From: CAYWXK01 sp964462515
Lineage (GTDB): Bacteria; Planctomycetota; Phycisphaerae; Sedimentisphaerales; Anaerobacaceae
NCBI GenBank assembly: GCA_964462515.1
Contig: CAYWXK010000005.1
Coordinates: 1 to 64,000 of the forward strand
Direction of reading: 5' to 3'
DNA length: 64,000 bases
The notes beneath the pieces are model-generated. The model was not told where the DNA came from. It searched no databases and saw nothing but the letters and a program-made list of their open reading frames with translations. Made by a program: the position numbers and the translations under genes. Numbering within the stretch: position 1 is the first letter of the stretch; the number at the start of each line of letters is the position of its first letter. Positions 43,946-52,783 of the stretch are shown piece by piece.

Positions 43946-45478
43946 GTGTCAGTGAGAAATGCCAAAATAATTGTCGCTTTAACGCTGGTGGTTCTTTCGC
44001 TTGTAATTGCGGCGAATAGTATGACCAAGCCGCTTGGCCGCGATGAACAAATGTATTGCACAGCCGGAGTTCTGCTGGCTAAAGGCGAAATGATTTACAG
44101 GGATTTTTCATACCCGGCTCAGATGCCCTACCATCCGCTGCTTTATGCGGCGATACTGCGGATACTGAATACGAACTGGTATTTGCTTGTGGGCAGGCTT
44201 GTATCTGGTGTTTGTGATGTTGGTGTCCTGGTTTGTATTGCGGGGATATACCGGCGAATCTTTAAAGGTTTTCCGATTACTGGAATGCTTTTAGGTCTGG
44301 CTGGGGGTGCTTTCTATGTCTTTAATCCTTCGGTTGATTATGCTAACGGATACGCGTGGAATCACGATATCGTAATTTTGTGCGTGGTGCTGTCTTTCTG
44401 GTTATATATATCAACGGACTTTGGGAGCGGCGGGCGATATTGGCGGGTTGCGGCCATTGGCGGACTGCTTACTCTTGCGACTTGTATGCGGATAACTACT
44501 GTGCTGGTGGAGATATTATTCCTGGCGATGTTACTTATCCAGCCTGCGGAGTCGATGAAGCAAAGACTTAAGCCCCCCCTGCTATTCTTGGCTGCGGCAG
44601 GCGCTGTGGCAAGCTGGCCTATCTGGATTATAGCACAACAGCCGCGTGCATTTTTTCTAAATCTGGTAAAAATACCACAGATTTATGGCGAGTGGCTGCA
44701 CAAGATAGGGATGATTTATAATAAACGGGATTTGACATTAGATGCCATAACAAGGCCGGGCTATTTTGTCCTTATCATACTGGCGGCATATCTTTTTGTG
44801 TCAATGTGCATTCGACGAAGGTCAAAAATAACAGAGGCGAGGAATTTACTATTCGCCCCCCTGCTGACGGTGACATTCTTTATCATTGCATTTATACCGC
44901 CGACGATTTGGCAGCAATATCTTGCGATGCCGGTGCCATTCTGGATAGTTAGCTTTGCGTATCCGTTACTGAATTTACGAGAATTTGCCGATAAGAGCGG
45001 TCGGAATACACATTTCAAGATAGCGGTCGTTCTGATAGTTTTGTGTGTGATTATAGCAGTCGGTTCACAATCAATTATTTTATCGAGGACTTTATTGTTA
45101 GCTGCGCCGGAGGGCTGGACGCCGGTTCAATTGCACAAGATTTCGCAAGATATAGCGCAGAGGACAAAAGAGCCGAAAATTGCACTTACCTTGGCTCCAC
45201 TTTTTGCACTTGAGGGCGGCTGCGATATTTATACTGAATTATCAGCCGGCTCGATTATTTACAGGGTCGGCGATTTGATGAGCGACCAGGAGCGTGCCAT
45301 CACGCATACCGTTGGCCCAAAGACATTGGAGGAATTGGTTGAGAAATCGCCGCCGACTGTCGTGATAATTGGGGTGGAGATGGAGTTTCTGGAAGAGCAT
45401 CTTTTTAAGACAGCCGTTAAGCCGGATTGGGAGAGAAAGGTCTATGAAAACGGCGTGGTAGCATATTTTAGGCCATAA
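43946..45478 (+). CDS. GT39-like integral membrane glycosyltransferase
   Basis: A 510-residue membrane protein with about ten hydrophobic helices. The N-terminal loop has RDEQMYCTAG with the acidic pair typical of GT-C (ArnT/PMT-like) enzymes that use polyprenyl-phosphate sugars, followed by a YRDFSYPAQMPYHPLLYA loop. The C-terminal 100 residues are extracytoplasmic. The start is GTG at 43946 with AGGA upstream. It is probably cotranscribed with the soluble kinase. Acceptor is unknown; it may act on lipid, protein or cell-wall glycans. Confidence 0.85.
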   Translation: MSVRNAKIIVALTLVVLSLVIAANSMTKPLGRDEQMYCTAGVLLAKGEMIYRDFSYPAQMPYHPLLYAAILRILNTNWYLLVGRLVSGVCDVGVLVCIAGIYRRIFKGFPITGMLLGLAGGAFYVFNPSVDYANGYAWNHDIVILCVVLSFWLYISTDFGSGGRYWRVAAIGGLLTLATCMRITTVLVEILFLAMLLIQPAESMKQRLKPPLLFLAAAGAVASWPIWIIAQQPRAFFLNLVKIPQIYGEWLHKIGMIYNKRDLTLDAITRPGYFVLIILAAYLFVSMCIRRRSKITEARNLLFAPLLTVTFFIIAFIPPTIWQQYLAMPVPFWIVSFAYPLLNLREFADKSGRNTHFKIAVVLIVLCVIIAVGSQSIILSRTLLLAAPEGWTPVQLHKISQDIAQRTKEPKIALTLAPLFALEGGCDIYTELSAGSIIYRVGDLMSDQERAITHTVGPKTLEELVEKSPPTVVIIGVEMEFLEEHLFKTAVKPDWERKVYENGVVAYFRP

Positions 45479-45691
45479 TAAAGGTCGGGATTCAGGGGTC
45501 GGGTGTTGTGGATTAGAGGAGAGGATAAAGAATGATGCGATTTATCTTTGTCCGTCAGGACTCCACAGGAGTAGGTGGTGCCGTCAGGCATCCTCCGAAG
45601 GAGTCCTTACGGACTGTGGACTTGACGATTACCTACAAACTCGAAGCACACCCAGACGCACGCATCGTCTGAAAAAACTCGTGATGAACTT

Positions 45692-45796
45692 ATCGTAGAT
45701 TTTTATTGAAAAAATACGCAGAATTTGGTATAATACCAATGTGAACCTGTGTAGTTCACGACAGGCCCGCCAGGAGCGGCAAGCACGCGGAGTCCC
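45692..45796 (+). repeat. Promoter-plus-hairpin dispersed element, copy 2
   Basis: It carries TTGAAA (45706-45711), 17 nt, TATAAT (45729-45734), then GTGAAC/GTTCAC (45741-45746, 45754-45759) with a 7-nt loop and the conserved GCCCGCCAGGAGCGGCAAG. Loop and stem context differ from copy 1 in a few bases, while both promoter boxes and both stem arms are kept. Confidence 0.65.
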
Positions 45797-45912
45797 GCAA
45801 GCACTGGGACAGCAGTTCCAGTCAAATTTAGGCGTAAATTCATTTACACTAAGGATTAATGTATGTTCAATCACCAATTACCAGTTACCAATAACAAATT
45901 GAGGTGTTCCTC

Positions 45913-46041
45913 ATGGCTACCGAAGCTCAAATCCTTGCCAACCATCGTAACGCCCAAAAATCGACCGGCCCGCACATGCAAAAGGTTCTTGAGATTCGCT
46001 CTATCGCTATGTTCCTTTGTGCCGGAGCCTGTCCGCCGTAG
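45913..46041 (+). pseudogene. Truncated MATEAQ/QKSTGP family fragment
   Basis: The frame reads MATEAQILANHRNAQKSTGP and then runs into unrelated repeat sequence, stopping after 42 residues. The opening is the hallmark of a multicopy Planctomycetes family (MATEAQI.ANR.NAQ.STGP) whose members are much longer. It is a broken remnant, probably left by recombination at repeats. Confidence 0.7.
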
Positions 46042-46068
46042 CTTTTGTGAAGGCGGATGCCTTTGTGG

Positions 46069-46199
46069 CTATGAGTCAATTATGCAAAACAAACCCAATT
46101 TGCTAAATACTCAAATGAACGTAAGCTCTGTTTTAATAGAGGATTATGAAAATGAACGACTTTGCAAACGCGAGAAAAACAAACCCAATCAAACCCAAT
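46069..46199 (+). repeat. MQNKPN-type dispersed repeat, copy 2
   Basis: It matches 23400-23525 across more than 120 nt, starting at TATGAGTCAATTATGCAAAA. One frame spells MQNKPNLLNTQMN and ends in NKPNQTQS. Similar words are known as recurrent non-coding repeats in Planctomycetes genomes. Confidence 0.7.
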
Positions 46200-46203
46200 C
46201 TTG

Positions 46204-46218
46204 TCCGCCTCCGGCGGA
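46204..46218. repeat. TCCGCC-TCC-GGCGGA mini-hairpin
   Basis: Perfect 6-bp arms with a 3-nt loop; another member of the TCCGCC/GGCGGA family found at 22.59, 39.11, 40.01, 46.03 and 63.32 kb. Confidence 0.65.
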
Positions 46219-46312
46219 TTTATCCGCCTTTTACCCGCCTGCGGTGGGCCGGCGGATTCAAATGTGACCTTGTCCAAATGGGGCATCACGAGGATATGTT
46301 TTGGATTTTTTG

Positions 46313-46341
46313 TTGCAAAATGGGCGGGATTTGGTTACAAT
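46313..46341 (+). promoter_or_regulatory. Predicted promoter of the GLUG-repeat gene
   Basis: TTGCAA and TACAAT are 17 nt apart, about 50 nt before the ATG. The surrounding GCGGGATTTGGT matches the promoter region of the dispersed promoter-plus-hairpin element (GCGAGATTTGGT). Confidence 0.55.
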
Positions 46342-46390
46342 ATGTTCAGTTGTCGCTATTAAGAAAAAGGCGGCAGTATAGGAGGGTAAA

Positions 46391-47788
46391 ATGAGTAAAA
46401 AAAGTGAAACAAGTCTGGGCAGATTGACTGCTGTATTTTCAATGGTGGTCTTGCTGGGAATTTGTGCTGCTTTCACACCGAAGACTTGGGCAAGATACAG
46501 CGGTGGGACGGGCGACCCAAACGACCCTTACAGAATCGCAACAGCAGAAGACCTCAACGACATCGGCAACTATGAAGAAGACTGGGATAAACACTTTATC
46601 CTCGTCAATGATGTCAATCTGGCCGGGAGAACCTACTCCACCGCCGTTATCGCCCCGGATGTCAATAATTCCAATTGGGAATTTGACGGCACTTCCTTTA
46701 TCGGTGTCTTTGATGGAAACGACCATAAGATAGTATGTCTGACCATCGATGACGGCGGAGCCGGTAACGATTTTCTGGGGCTTTTTGGCTATATCCATTA
46801 CGGTGAAGTCAACAACCTGGGCCTTGAAGTCGGCTCTGTCAGCGGTCGTTACTATATCGGCAGCATGGTAGGTTATACTAATGGAGGCAGTATCTCGAAC
46901 TGCTATTCGAGCGGCTCGGTCACCGGGACAGATGGTTTTGTCGGCGGACTGGTGGGGTATAATGATGGCAGTATCTCGAACTGCTATTCCACAGGTGATG
47001 TCAATGGCGTCGGTTCTGTCGGTGGCCTAGTGGGGTTCAATTATGACCGTGTCTCGAATTGCTATTCTACCGGCGATGTCAGCGGCGAATACTCGGTCGG
47101 CGGACTGGTGGGCGGAAATGGTGGCATTATCTCGAACTGCTATTCTACCGGCGATGTCAGCGGTGGAGAGGGTGTCGGCGGACTAGTGGGGGATATTGGT
47201 TATCTTAGGTGGACTGGTATCGTTTCAAACTGCTATTCTACCGGCAATGTGAGCGGTGGAGAGGGTGTCGGCGGCCTGGTGGGGGGAAATTGTAACGGGA
47301 GTGTTTTGAACTGCTATTCTACCGGCGATGTCAATGGTGTTAGCGATGTCGGTGGCTTGGTGGGGTACAACGGCTTTTACGATGTTTGGGTTCCTCCACT
47401 ACCTGGCTACATATACAATAGCTACTCTACCGGCGGTGTCAATGGCGTCGATGATGTCGGTGGATTGGTTGGATACAATTTTGTTGGCTACATAGGGGGG
47501 GCTTTCTGGGATGTCCAAACCAGCGGCGAACCTAATATGTGTGGGCTACAAAATAATGACTATGCTACCGGCTGTGACCCAAATTGCGGCAAAACGACTG
47601 CCCAAATGCAGACAAAAAGAACCTTTACCGATGCCGGCTGGGACTTTGTTGAAATATGGGGTATAGGCGAGCATCAGACGTATCCATATCTTAGATTTGC
47701 ACCGGCTGGGGATTTTAACTATGACAAGGAAGTAAATTTTCTTGACCTTGCGATATTCGCTTCGCATTGGCTCGAAGAAAGGAAGTAA
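46391..47788 (+). CDS. Secreted GLUG-repeat protein with dockerin-like C-terminus
   Basis: A 465-residue exported protein. The signal peptide ends near PKTWA and is followed by YSGGTGDPNDPYRIATAEDL, the usual entrance to GLUG proteins. About seven GLUG repeats (SNCYSTGDV.G...VGGLVG) span residues 150-370. The end is GDFNYDKEVNFLDLAIFASHWLEERK, a half-dockerin. GLUG repeats occur in surface adhesins and IgA-peptidase-like proteins; no catalytic domain is seen. A promoter with a consensus-like -10 precedes it. The C-terminal tag is almost identical, even in DNA and past the stop, to that of the next gene. Confidence 0.88.
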   Translation: MSKKSETSLGRLTAVFSMVVLLGICAAFTPKTWARYSGGTGDPNDPYRIATAEDLNDIGNYEEDWDKHFILVNDVNLAGRTYSTAVIAPDVNNSNWEFDGTSFIGVFDGNDHKIVCLTIDDGGAGNDFLGLFGYIHYGEVNNLGLEVGSVSGRYYIGSMVGYTNGGSISNCYSSGSVTGTDGFVGGLVGYNDGSISNCYSTGDVNGVGSVGGLVGFNYDRVSNCYSTGDVSGEYSVGGLVGGNGGIISNCYSTGDVSGGEGVGGLVGDIGYLRWTGIVSNCYSTGNVSGGEGVGGLVGGNCNGSVLNCYSTGDVNGVSDVGGLVGYNGFYDVWVPPLPGYIYNSYSTGGVNGVDDVGGLVGYNFVGYIGGAFWDVQTSGEPNMCGLQNNDYATGCDPNCGKTTAQMQTKRTFTDAGWDFVEIWGIGEHQTYPYLRFAPAGDFNYDKEVNFLDLAIFASHWLEERK

Positions 47789-47879
47789 AAAGACAGAAGT
47801 CATAAGTACGAAGTGAGACGAACCACGAGCGACGAGTCACGGGCGACGGATTACGAGCAGTGTATATAAGGAATCTCGA
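47789..47879. repeat. Degenerate ACGAG/CGACGA word array
   Basis: The spacer between the two tagged genes consists of words such as AACCACGAGCGACGAGTCAC. Similar words recur near 49.55 and 63.35 kb. No gene is present. Confidence 0.5.
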
Positions 47880-49433
47880 ATGAAGACCATAAGTCCATCT
47901 CGAATCAATCCTGCGGTATGTATTCTTCTTGCCTTGGCTGGCTTCGGTCTGTTCAATCCTGGGTTTGCCAAAGCCACCGCCCTTGACGACTACATCGCCT
48001 CTCCCGATCCGGCCTACACCTACAGTCTCGTCCGCACAATTACCCGCAGCGACTACACCGCATACGTCATCGACATGACAAGCCAAAGCTGGCGAAGCCC
48101 CGGCGAGGTGGACAGGACGCTGTGGAAGCACTGGCTCACAATCGTCGTCCCAAAGACAGTAAGCTATGATACCGCGCTGTTATACATCAGCGGCGGCAGC
48201 AACGGCGACTCTTCCCCTTCATCGGCCCCGAGCGAGGTCGTTTCCATCGCCACCAACACCCAGTCCGTCGCAGCGCAATTGCGGATGGTCCCGAATCAGC
48301 CGCTAACATTCCCAGACGGCGGCGGACCGCGTTATGAAGATGAAATCATCGCCTATACCTTCGATAAGTACCTGATTACCAAAGACCCAAATTGGCCCTT
48401 GCTATTGCCTATGGCTAAAAGCGCCGTCCGCGCAATGGACACCATTCACGATTATCTCGCCGAGCCGAGAGTGGGCAACATCGAAATCAATCACTTCGCC
48501 GTCACCGGCGCCTCCAAACGCGGCTGGACAACATGGCTGACCGCCGCCGTCGATACACGCGTCATAACCATCATGCCAATGGTCATCGACGTACTCAATA
48601 TCGGCGACCAGATGACTCACCATTTCGCCGCCTACGGCTACTACTCCGAAGCGATTCATGACTACGTTGACCTGGACGTCATCAGCAGGATGTATTCACC
48701 GCAGGGCAAAGCCCTCCTTCAGATAGTGGACCCCTATGAATATCGCGACCGCTACCTGCTCCCCAAATATCTGCTCAATTCCACCGGCGACCAGTTTTTC
48801 CTCCCTGACTCAGCTCAATTCTACTTTGACGACTTGCCCGCCGGCAAATATCTCCGCTACATCCCCAACACCGACCACGGCCTCTACGGCAGCTACCCGT
48901 ATAGCCACGATGCTCTCGAATCCCTGACCCTGTTCTACTACTCCGTTTTGAACAGTCTCGACCGCCCGCAATTCACCTGGACCGTCCCTGCTGAGAATCG
49001 CATCGAAGTCCAAACGACCACTACCCCCAAAGAAGTCCGCCTGTGGCAGGCCACTAATCCAACCGCTCGCAATTTTCGCCTCGACGTCATCGGTTCCGCC
49101 TGGAATGTCTCACCGCTTCAAGGTCAGGGAGGCGGCACTTATATCGCTGAGGTTTCCAGCCCACCGCAAGGCTGGCGGGCATTCTTCGTAGAGCTAATCT
49201 TCGACAGTGAAACCGACGTGGACTACAAATTCACTACCGAGGTTCGGGTCACTCCCGACTATCTCCCCTTCGGCTGTGACCCGATTGACTTATCGTTTTT
49301 CGTTGAGAGATGGCTTGCCGCCTGCGATAAAAACAATAACTTTTGCAGCTGCACCGATATGAATTACGATGAGTTAGTAAATTTCTTCGATTTTGCGATA
49401 TTCGCCTCACACTGGTTGGAAGAAAGGAAGTGA
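47880..49433 (+). CDS. Secreted PhoPQ-regulated-protein-like alpha/beta hydrolase with dockerin end
   Basis: A 517-residue exported protein of the PhoPQ-activated pathogenicity-related (PqaA-like) family. The signal peptide ends near GFAKA. The hydrolase part has the nucleophile elbow GASKRGW, with the Asp and His expected in DQFFLPDSAQFYFDDLP and PNTDHGLYG. The C-terminus has two half-dockerin-like repeats, PIDLSFFVERWL and DMNYDELVNFFDFAIFASHWLEERK. The family's substrate is unknown. Spacing of 91 nt after the GLUG gene and the shared tag suggest related surface or complex roles. Confidence 0.9.
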   Translation: MKTISPSRINPAVCILLALAGFGLFNPGFAKATALDDYIASPDPAYTYSLVRTITRSDYTAYVIDMTSQSWRSPGEVDRTLWKHWLTIVVPKTVSYDTALLYISGGSNGDSSPSSAPSEVVSIATNTQSVAAQLRMVPNQPLTFPDGGGPRYEDEIIAYTFDKYLITKDPNWPLLLPMAKSAVRAMDTIHDYLAEPRVGNIEINHFAVTGASKRGWTTWLTAAVDTRVITIMPMVIDVLNIGDQMTHHFAAYGYYSEAIHDYVDLDVISRMYSPQGKALLQIVDPYEYRDRYLLPKYLLNSTGDQFFLPDSAQFYFDDLPAGKYLRYIPNTDHGLYGSYPYSHDALESLTLFYYSVLNSLDRPQFTWTVPAENRIEVQTTTTPKEVRLWQATNPTARNFRLDVIGSAWNVSPLQGQGGGTYIAEVSSPPQGWRAFFVELIFDSETDVDYKFTTEVRVTPDYLPFGCDPIDLSFFVERWLAACDKNNNFCSCTDMNYDELVNFFDFAIFASHWLEERK

Positions 49434-49569
49434 AAAGGCAGAAGTTCGAAGGCAGAGGTTGGAAGAACGGTTAGGCGGTTTGACAGGTTTCTGACCCCCC
49501 TGTTCCCTGACCCCCGACCCCTTACCACCACGATATACGAAATACGAACGACGAACTACCTGTATGCTT
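49434..49569. other. Low-complexity spacer
   Basis: Words such as CTGACCCCCC and ACGAACGACGAACTACC fill this convergent spacer. No terminator is clear. Confidence 0.45.
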
Positions 49570-51033
49570 TCAGTTGTTTGGTTCGGAGGGTTCGTTGGGT
49601 TCTGTTTTAATCTTTGGAATTTGTGGTTCGAAGGAGTCGTAAATTAGTGTTGCGATGTCGTTTATTGCGTCGCGGGTCTGGCCATTAGCGTTATTTGTGA
49701 GGATAGAAAATATGTAATCTCCATCTGCGGTTGTGCATACGCCTGAAAAGGACTTTACGCTCTGGATGTAACCGGTTTTGCCGAGGATTTTGCCCTTGTA
49801 TTTATCTTCGGTGAAGAACTTGGCAATTGTGCCGTCTATCCCACCTACCGCGAGGGAGTTTTTATAGAGGTTCCAATTATCGCTATTGTAGATAGATAAT
49901 AGAATGTTTGTTATTGCGGAGGCGCTAAGCTCGTTTTGGCGGCTCAGACCGCTGCCGTCATCAATATAAAACTGGTTTTCACTTATGCCGAGCTGCAACA
50001 GGAATTCGTGAATTAGGTCCTGGCCTCGCGTCCAACTGCCGTTTTTCTTGTTTGGATTGCGCTGGGCGGCAATAGTCTTAAGAAGCGCCTCTGCTGCCAA
50101 GCCGAGACTATCTTTGTTGCAGCGTGCCAGGCAATCGGTTATGGGGGTGAAAAACTCTATAAGCAATTTGAAACTGGCGGGGTCAGGCAAAGGCTTTTCA
50201 ATGATATTACCTTTTACCTTTATGCCTTCTTTTATTAAATTTTCTGTTAATAGGTAGGCGAAAAATACGGCAGGTTTTTCAATTGCGACAGGGAACGGCT
50301 CGACCTGGTCTTTACATTTGCCGCGCAGGGTAATTCCATTAGGCTGCCGGTTCCGGTAGGCGCCGATGGCGGTGTCGCCTTGTGTAATCGGGATGACCTC
50401 ATTGATGATCTTTATGAAGTTTGTCTGCGGCTGGAGTAAGGCAATTATCTTGCCATTGATATTTTTGACGCCTATTTCGATGCAGTTGCAATTGAAGTTT
50501 AGCGCGCTCACTTCGCAGGCATACCAGCGGTTCAACTCTTCTTTGGGCCAGTTAGGATGGACGCGCTGGTCATCAAAGATAGTGGTATCGACGATAACGT
50601 TGTTGATGGCTTTAACTTTGCTGCGCTTTAACGATTCGGCGATGTCTTTGAAAATCCAGTTGGGGTCACGATTGTATCCGGCATCTGTAACCCTGTCGCC
50701 TAACAATGGGTCGCCGCTTCCTATTATTACCAGGGTATTATCGCAAAGTCCGACCTTCGTTTTGTAAATAAAGTCGGGGCCCAGGTATTTTAAGGCGGCG
50801 GCGGTAACAACTATTTTCATATTTGAAGCCGGTATCATCGGCTCTTTTTCATTATGGGCGTATATTGTGGCAGCGGAGTCGGCCTTTACGATATGAATTG
50901 AAAAACGGACTTTCTGCTGCAAACGTCGGCTGATGATGCTATCAATTTGCTCCGGCAAGCCAGCCTTAGTAAGGCCGACAAGCCAGAGGCCAAACACAGT
51001 TGCAATAAATAGTTTTTTTATTCGAACCTTCAT
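49570..51033 (-). CDS. dacB: PBP4-type D-alanyl-D-alanine carboxypeptidase (DacB, family S13)
   Basis: A 487-residue periplasmic enzyme that trims D-Ala from peptidoglycan peptides and may cut crosslinks. The signal peptide is MKVRIKKLFIATVFGLWLVG. The active-site motifs are S-x-x-K (Ser70, Lys73, in PASNMK), S-x-N-like (IDDGSGLSR) and KTG (GKTGYIQSVKS). The long insertion typical of S13 enzymes lies between the first two motifs. The C-terminus is hydrophilic and Pro/Glu-rich. It is a single gene; its presence fits the peptidoglycan wall now accepted for Planctomycetes. Confidence 0.95.
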   Translation of the reverse strand: MKVRIKKLFIATVFGLWLVGLTKAGLPEQIDSIISRRLQQKVRFSIHIVKADSAATIYAHNEKEPMIPASNMKIVVTAAALKYLGPDFIYKTKVGLCDNTLVIIGSGDPLLGDRVTDAGYNRDPNWIFKDIAESLKRSKVKAINNVIVDTTIFDDQRVHPNWPKEELNRWYACEVSALNFNCNCIEIGVKNINGKIIALLQPQTNFIKIINEVIPITQGDTAIGAYRNRQPNGITLRGKCKDQVEPFPVAIEKPAVFFAYLLTENLIKEGIKVKGNIIEKPLPDPASFKLLIEFFTPITDCLARCNKDSLGLAAEALLKTIAAQRNPNKKNGSWTRGQDLIHEFLLQLGISENQFYIDDGSGLSRQNELSASAITNILLSIYNSDNWNLYKNSLAVGGIDGTIAKFFTEDKYKGKILGKTGYIQSVKSFSGVCTTADGDYIFSILTNNANGQTRDAINDIATLIYDSFEPQIPKIKTEPNEPSEPNN

Positions 51034-51049
51034 AGAATTAAAAAGAGAT

Positions 51050-51082
51050 TCTTCACTTCGCTACGCTTCGTTCAGAATGACG
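51050..51082. repeat. GATTCTTC...CAGAATGAC dispersed element, copy 2
   Basis: It runs GATTCTTCACTTCGCTACGC then TTCGTTCAGAATGAC, just upstream of dacB. See 42924-42962. Confidence 0.5.
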
Positions 51083-51235
51083 TCATAAGTTACAGAATCA
51101 AAAGGTTATCGAGTTCAAAACAATCACAATTTACAGGCGAATAGAATAACAATATGGGCGCAGTTTGTTAAGAGGGTTCTTCGGACCTTGTATAAGAACC
51201 TATCGCCTCACGCAAGTATTTAAGTTCGATGCTCA

Positions 51236-52501
51236 CTACTTGCTTGAAAGCGGAAACGGAGGCTCACCGCGGACGGTAGGAAGTCCTGATTTTATCTGGT
51301 CGATTGTTACCCCAAGGGTAGTCTTAGCAATCGGGTCGAGGTCGGCTTCCGGGCCCTGCAGATGGAAGGTGCGGTGCGTGTGGGTTATTGTTTCGCCAGG
51401 TTTAAGCGCGGCTGCCGGAGATGAAGTTTCAAGCTCGTAGAATGGGCCGAGAGGTTTTGCGCCGGGCTGTGAAGGGCCATCATTGTATGAGTTCACTACA
51501 TCTCCTCTGTAAGGTTCTTTTTGAATTTCCCACATTGAGTTGACGTATGCGGCGCGGCCGCGTGGTTTGTTGTACTGAACAATAGTCAAGACTTTATTGA
51601 TGGAGTCGTAACTGCCGAGAACGGGTCTGGAACGCCGGGGTGAAAGGCCGATTTTGCTTCGGTATTGTCCGTCGCCGCTAAAGAATAAAACGCCTTCTTT
51701 TATGCTCAGGCGGGCAGGAGGGACCTTTCCGAAATAGGCATCGTTGACAATCGGGCCAAGTTTTTCTTCCTCGCCGGCCCTAAAAGGGACCACGACAGTT
51801 GTTTTAGGTGAGGGATTGAACATACCGAGAATCCAGATAGAAAGCAGGCCGGTTTCTCTCTCCCAGGCTTTGTCGCCGGTATTTGTCATCTTGTTGTTGG
51901 ATTCAAAGGCGACCATTTTGACTGTTTTTGCCGGTGCTACGCCCAGAGCTTCGACAGCTTCTTTCTGTTCGAGGACCTTGATTTCTCTATCTACATGGAG
52001 TTTAAATATGGTGCCTGAGAAGTTCTCCAGTTGAATATCCTTTTTCAAGACAGCAATATTTGCAGATTTAAAGACAAGCTCAAATTGTTCGGTGTCGATA
52101 GGGGCCGGTGTGAACCAGTGTTCGAGGTCAAATGGAACGCCTTGTTTGAAGAAGATGGAGTACTGGCCGCCCTCCGGGCCAATCCAGAAGCGGTCTTCAC
52201 CGCCAAAGACGTTAATGTGCTGGGCGATTTTGCCTGATGAGATTAGCTCGCGGTTAATCCAGCCGAAGCTTAGACCCCCCTTGCCTTCTGCGGTACTGGT
52301 CATAGAGCGTCCCTGCATTTTGGGCAAGACGGCTAACTGGCTTTTACCAGATGAGTCCGACAGAACGAGCACATCGGTATATTTTTTGAGAAACGCCACA
52401 TCATCGCCGAATGTTTTCGTTGTCATTTTTGTTCCTCCTTGCTGGCATCCTGCCAGGATAATGATAATCGTGATAGGAACTAACAATTTCACACATCTCA
52501 T
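51236..52501 (-). CDS. Lipoprotein of unknown function (DUF6786-like)
   Basis: A 421-residue predicted lipoprotein: MRCVKLLVPITIIIILAGC gives a lipobox with Cys19. The mature part is beta-rich, with GKSQLAVLPKMQGRSMTST, INVFGGEDRFWIGPEGGQYS and FYELETSSPAAALKPGET. This pattern resembles the DUF6786 beta-sandwich proteins of Bacteroidetes/Planctomycetes and the outer face of glycan-acting proteins, but I could not verify the family. No catalytic motif is obvious. It is alone between a convergent spacer and the hom promoter region. Confidence 0.7.
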   Translation of the reverse strand: MRCVKLLVPITIIIILAGCQQGGTKMTTKTFGDDVAFLKKYTDVLVLSDSSGKSQLAVLPKMQGRSMTSTAEGKGGLSFGWINRELISSGKIAQHINVFGGEDRFWIGPEGGQYSIFFKQGVPFDLEHWFTPAPIDTEQFELVFKSANIAVLKKDIQLENFSGTIFKLHVDREIKVLEQKEAVEALGVAPAKTVKMVAFESNNKMTNTGDKAWERETGLLSIWILGMFNPSPKTTVVVPFRAGEEEKLGPIVNDAYFGKVPPARLSIKEGVLFFSGDGQYRSKIGLSPRRSRPVLGSYDSINKVLTIVQYNKPRGRAAYVNSMWEIQKEPYRGDVVNSYNDGPSQPGAKPLGPFYELETSSPAAALKPGETITHTHRTFHLQGPEADLDPIAKTTLGVTIDQIKSGLPTVRGEPPFPLSSK

Positions 52502-52783
52502 TTTTTGACTCCTTAATTTTATTGCACTAATCTGAATTTCTTAGAAACAGAATTTTACCCAAGAAATTGTCTTTTTATAATGATAAAATAATCTACATTA
52601 TAAAGCCTGTCAATCTTTAGTCTGTAATTGGCGGTTCTGTGGGTAAAATATAAAAGATTGTGCCGATTATTTTATTTGCTTATAAATGCTATCAATTTGT
52701 GGTTTTTGCTTGACCAAATTAGATAGTTTGAATTATACTTTAGTTTCTTGTAAGATGTTGAGGCGCAGGAAGTTGGAGTCTTT
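52502..52783. other. Divergent regulatory spacer before hom
   Basis: AT-rich, with the hom promoter at its right side. No gene is seen. Confidence 0.6.
52710..52739 (+). promoter_or_regulatory. Predicted promoter of the hom-apgM-lysC operon
   Basis: TTGACC and TATACT are 18 nt apart, about 45 nt before the hom ATG. Confidence 0.5.

Larger units (their letters stand above)
45479..46390. other. 0.9-kb repeat-rich spacer, second composite locus
   Basis: No intact gene is supported. In order it holds REP-like words (about 45550-45620), the promoter-plus-hairpin element (45692-45796), a MATEAQ-family fragment (45913-46041), a TCCGCC...GGCGGA pair (46032-46057), the MQNKPN-type repeat (46069-46199), TCCGCC-TCC-GGCGGA (46204-46218) and the promoter of the GLUG gene. 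The order of the promoter element and MQNKPN repeat is the same as at 22.96-23.53 kb. Confidence 0.7.
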
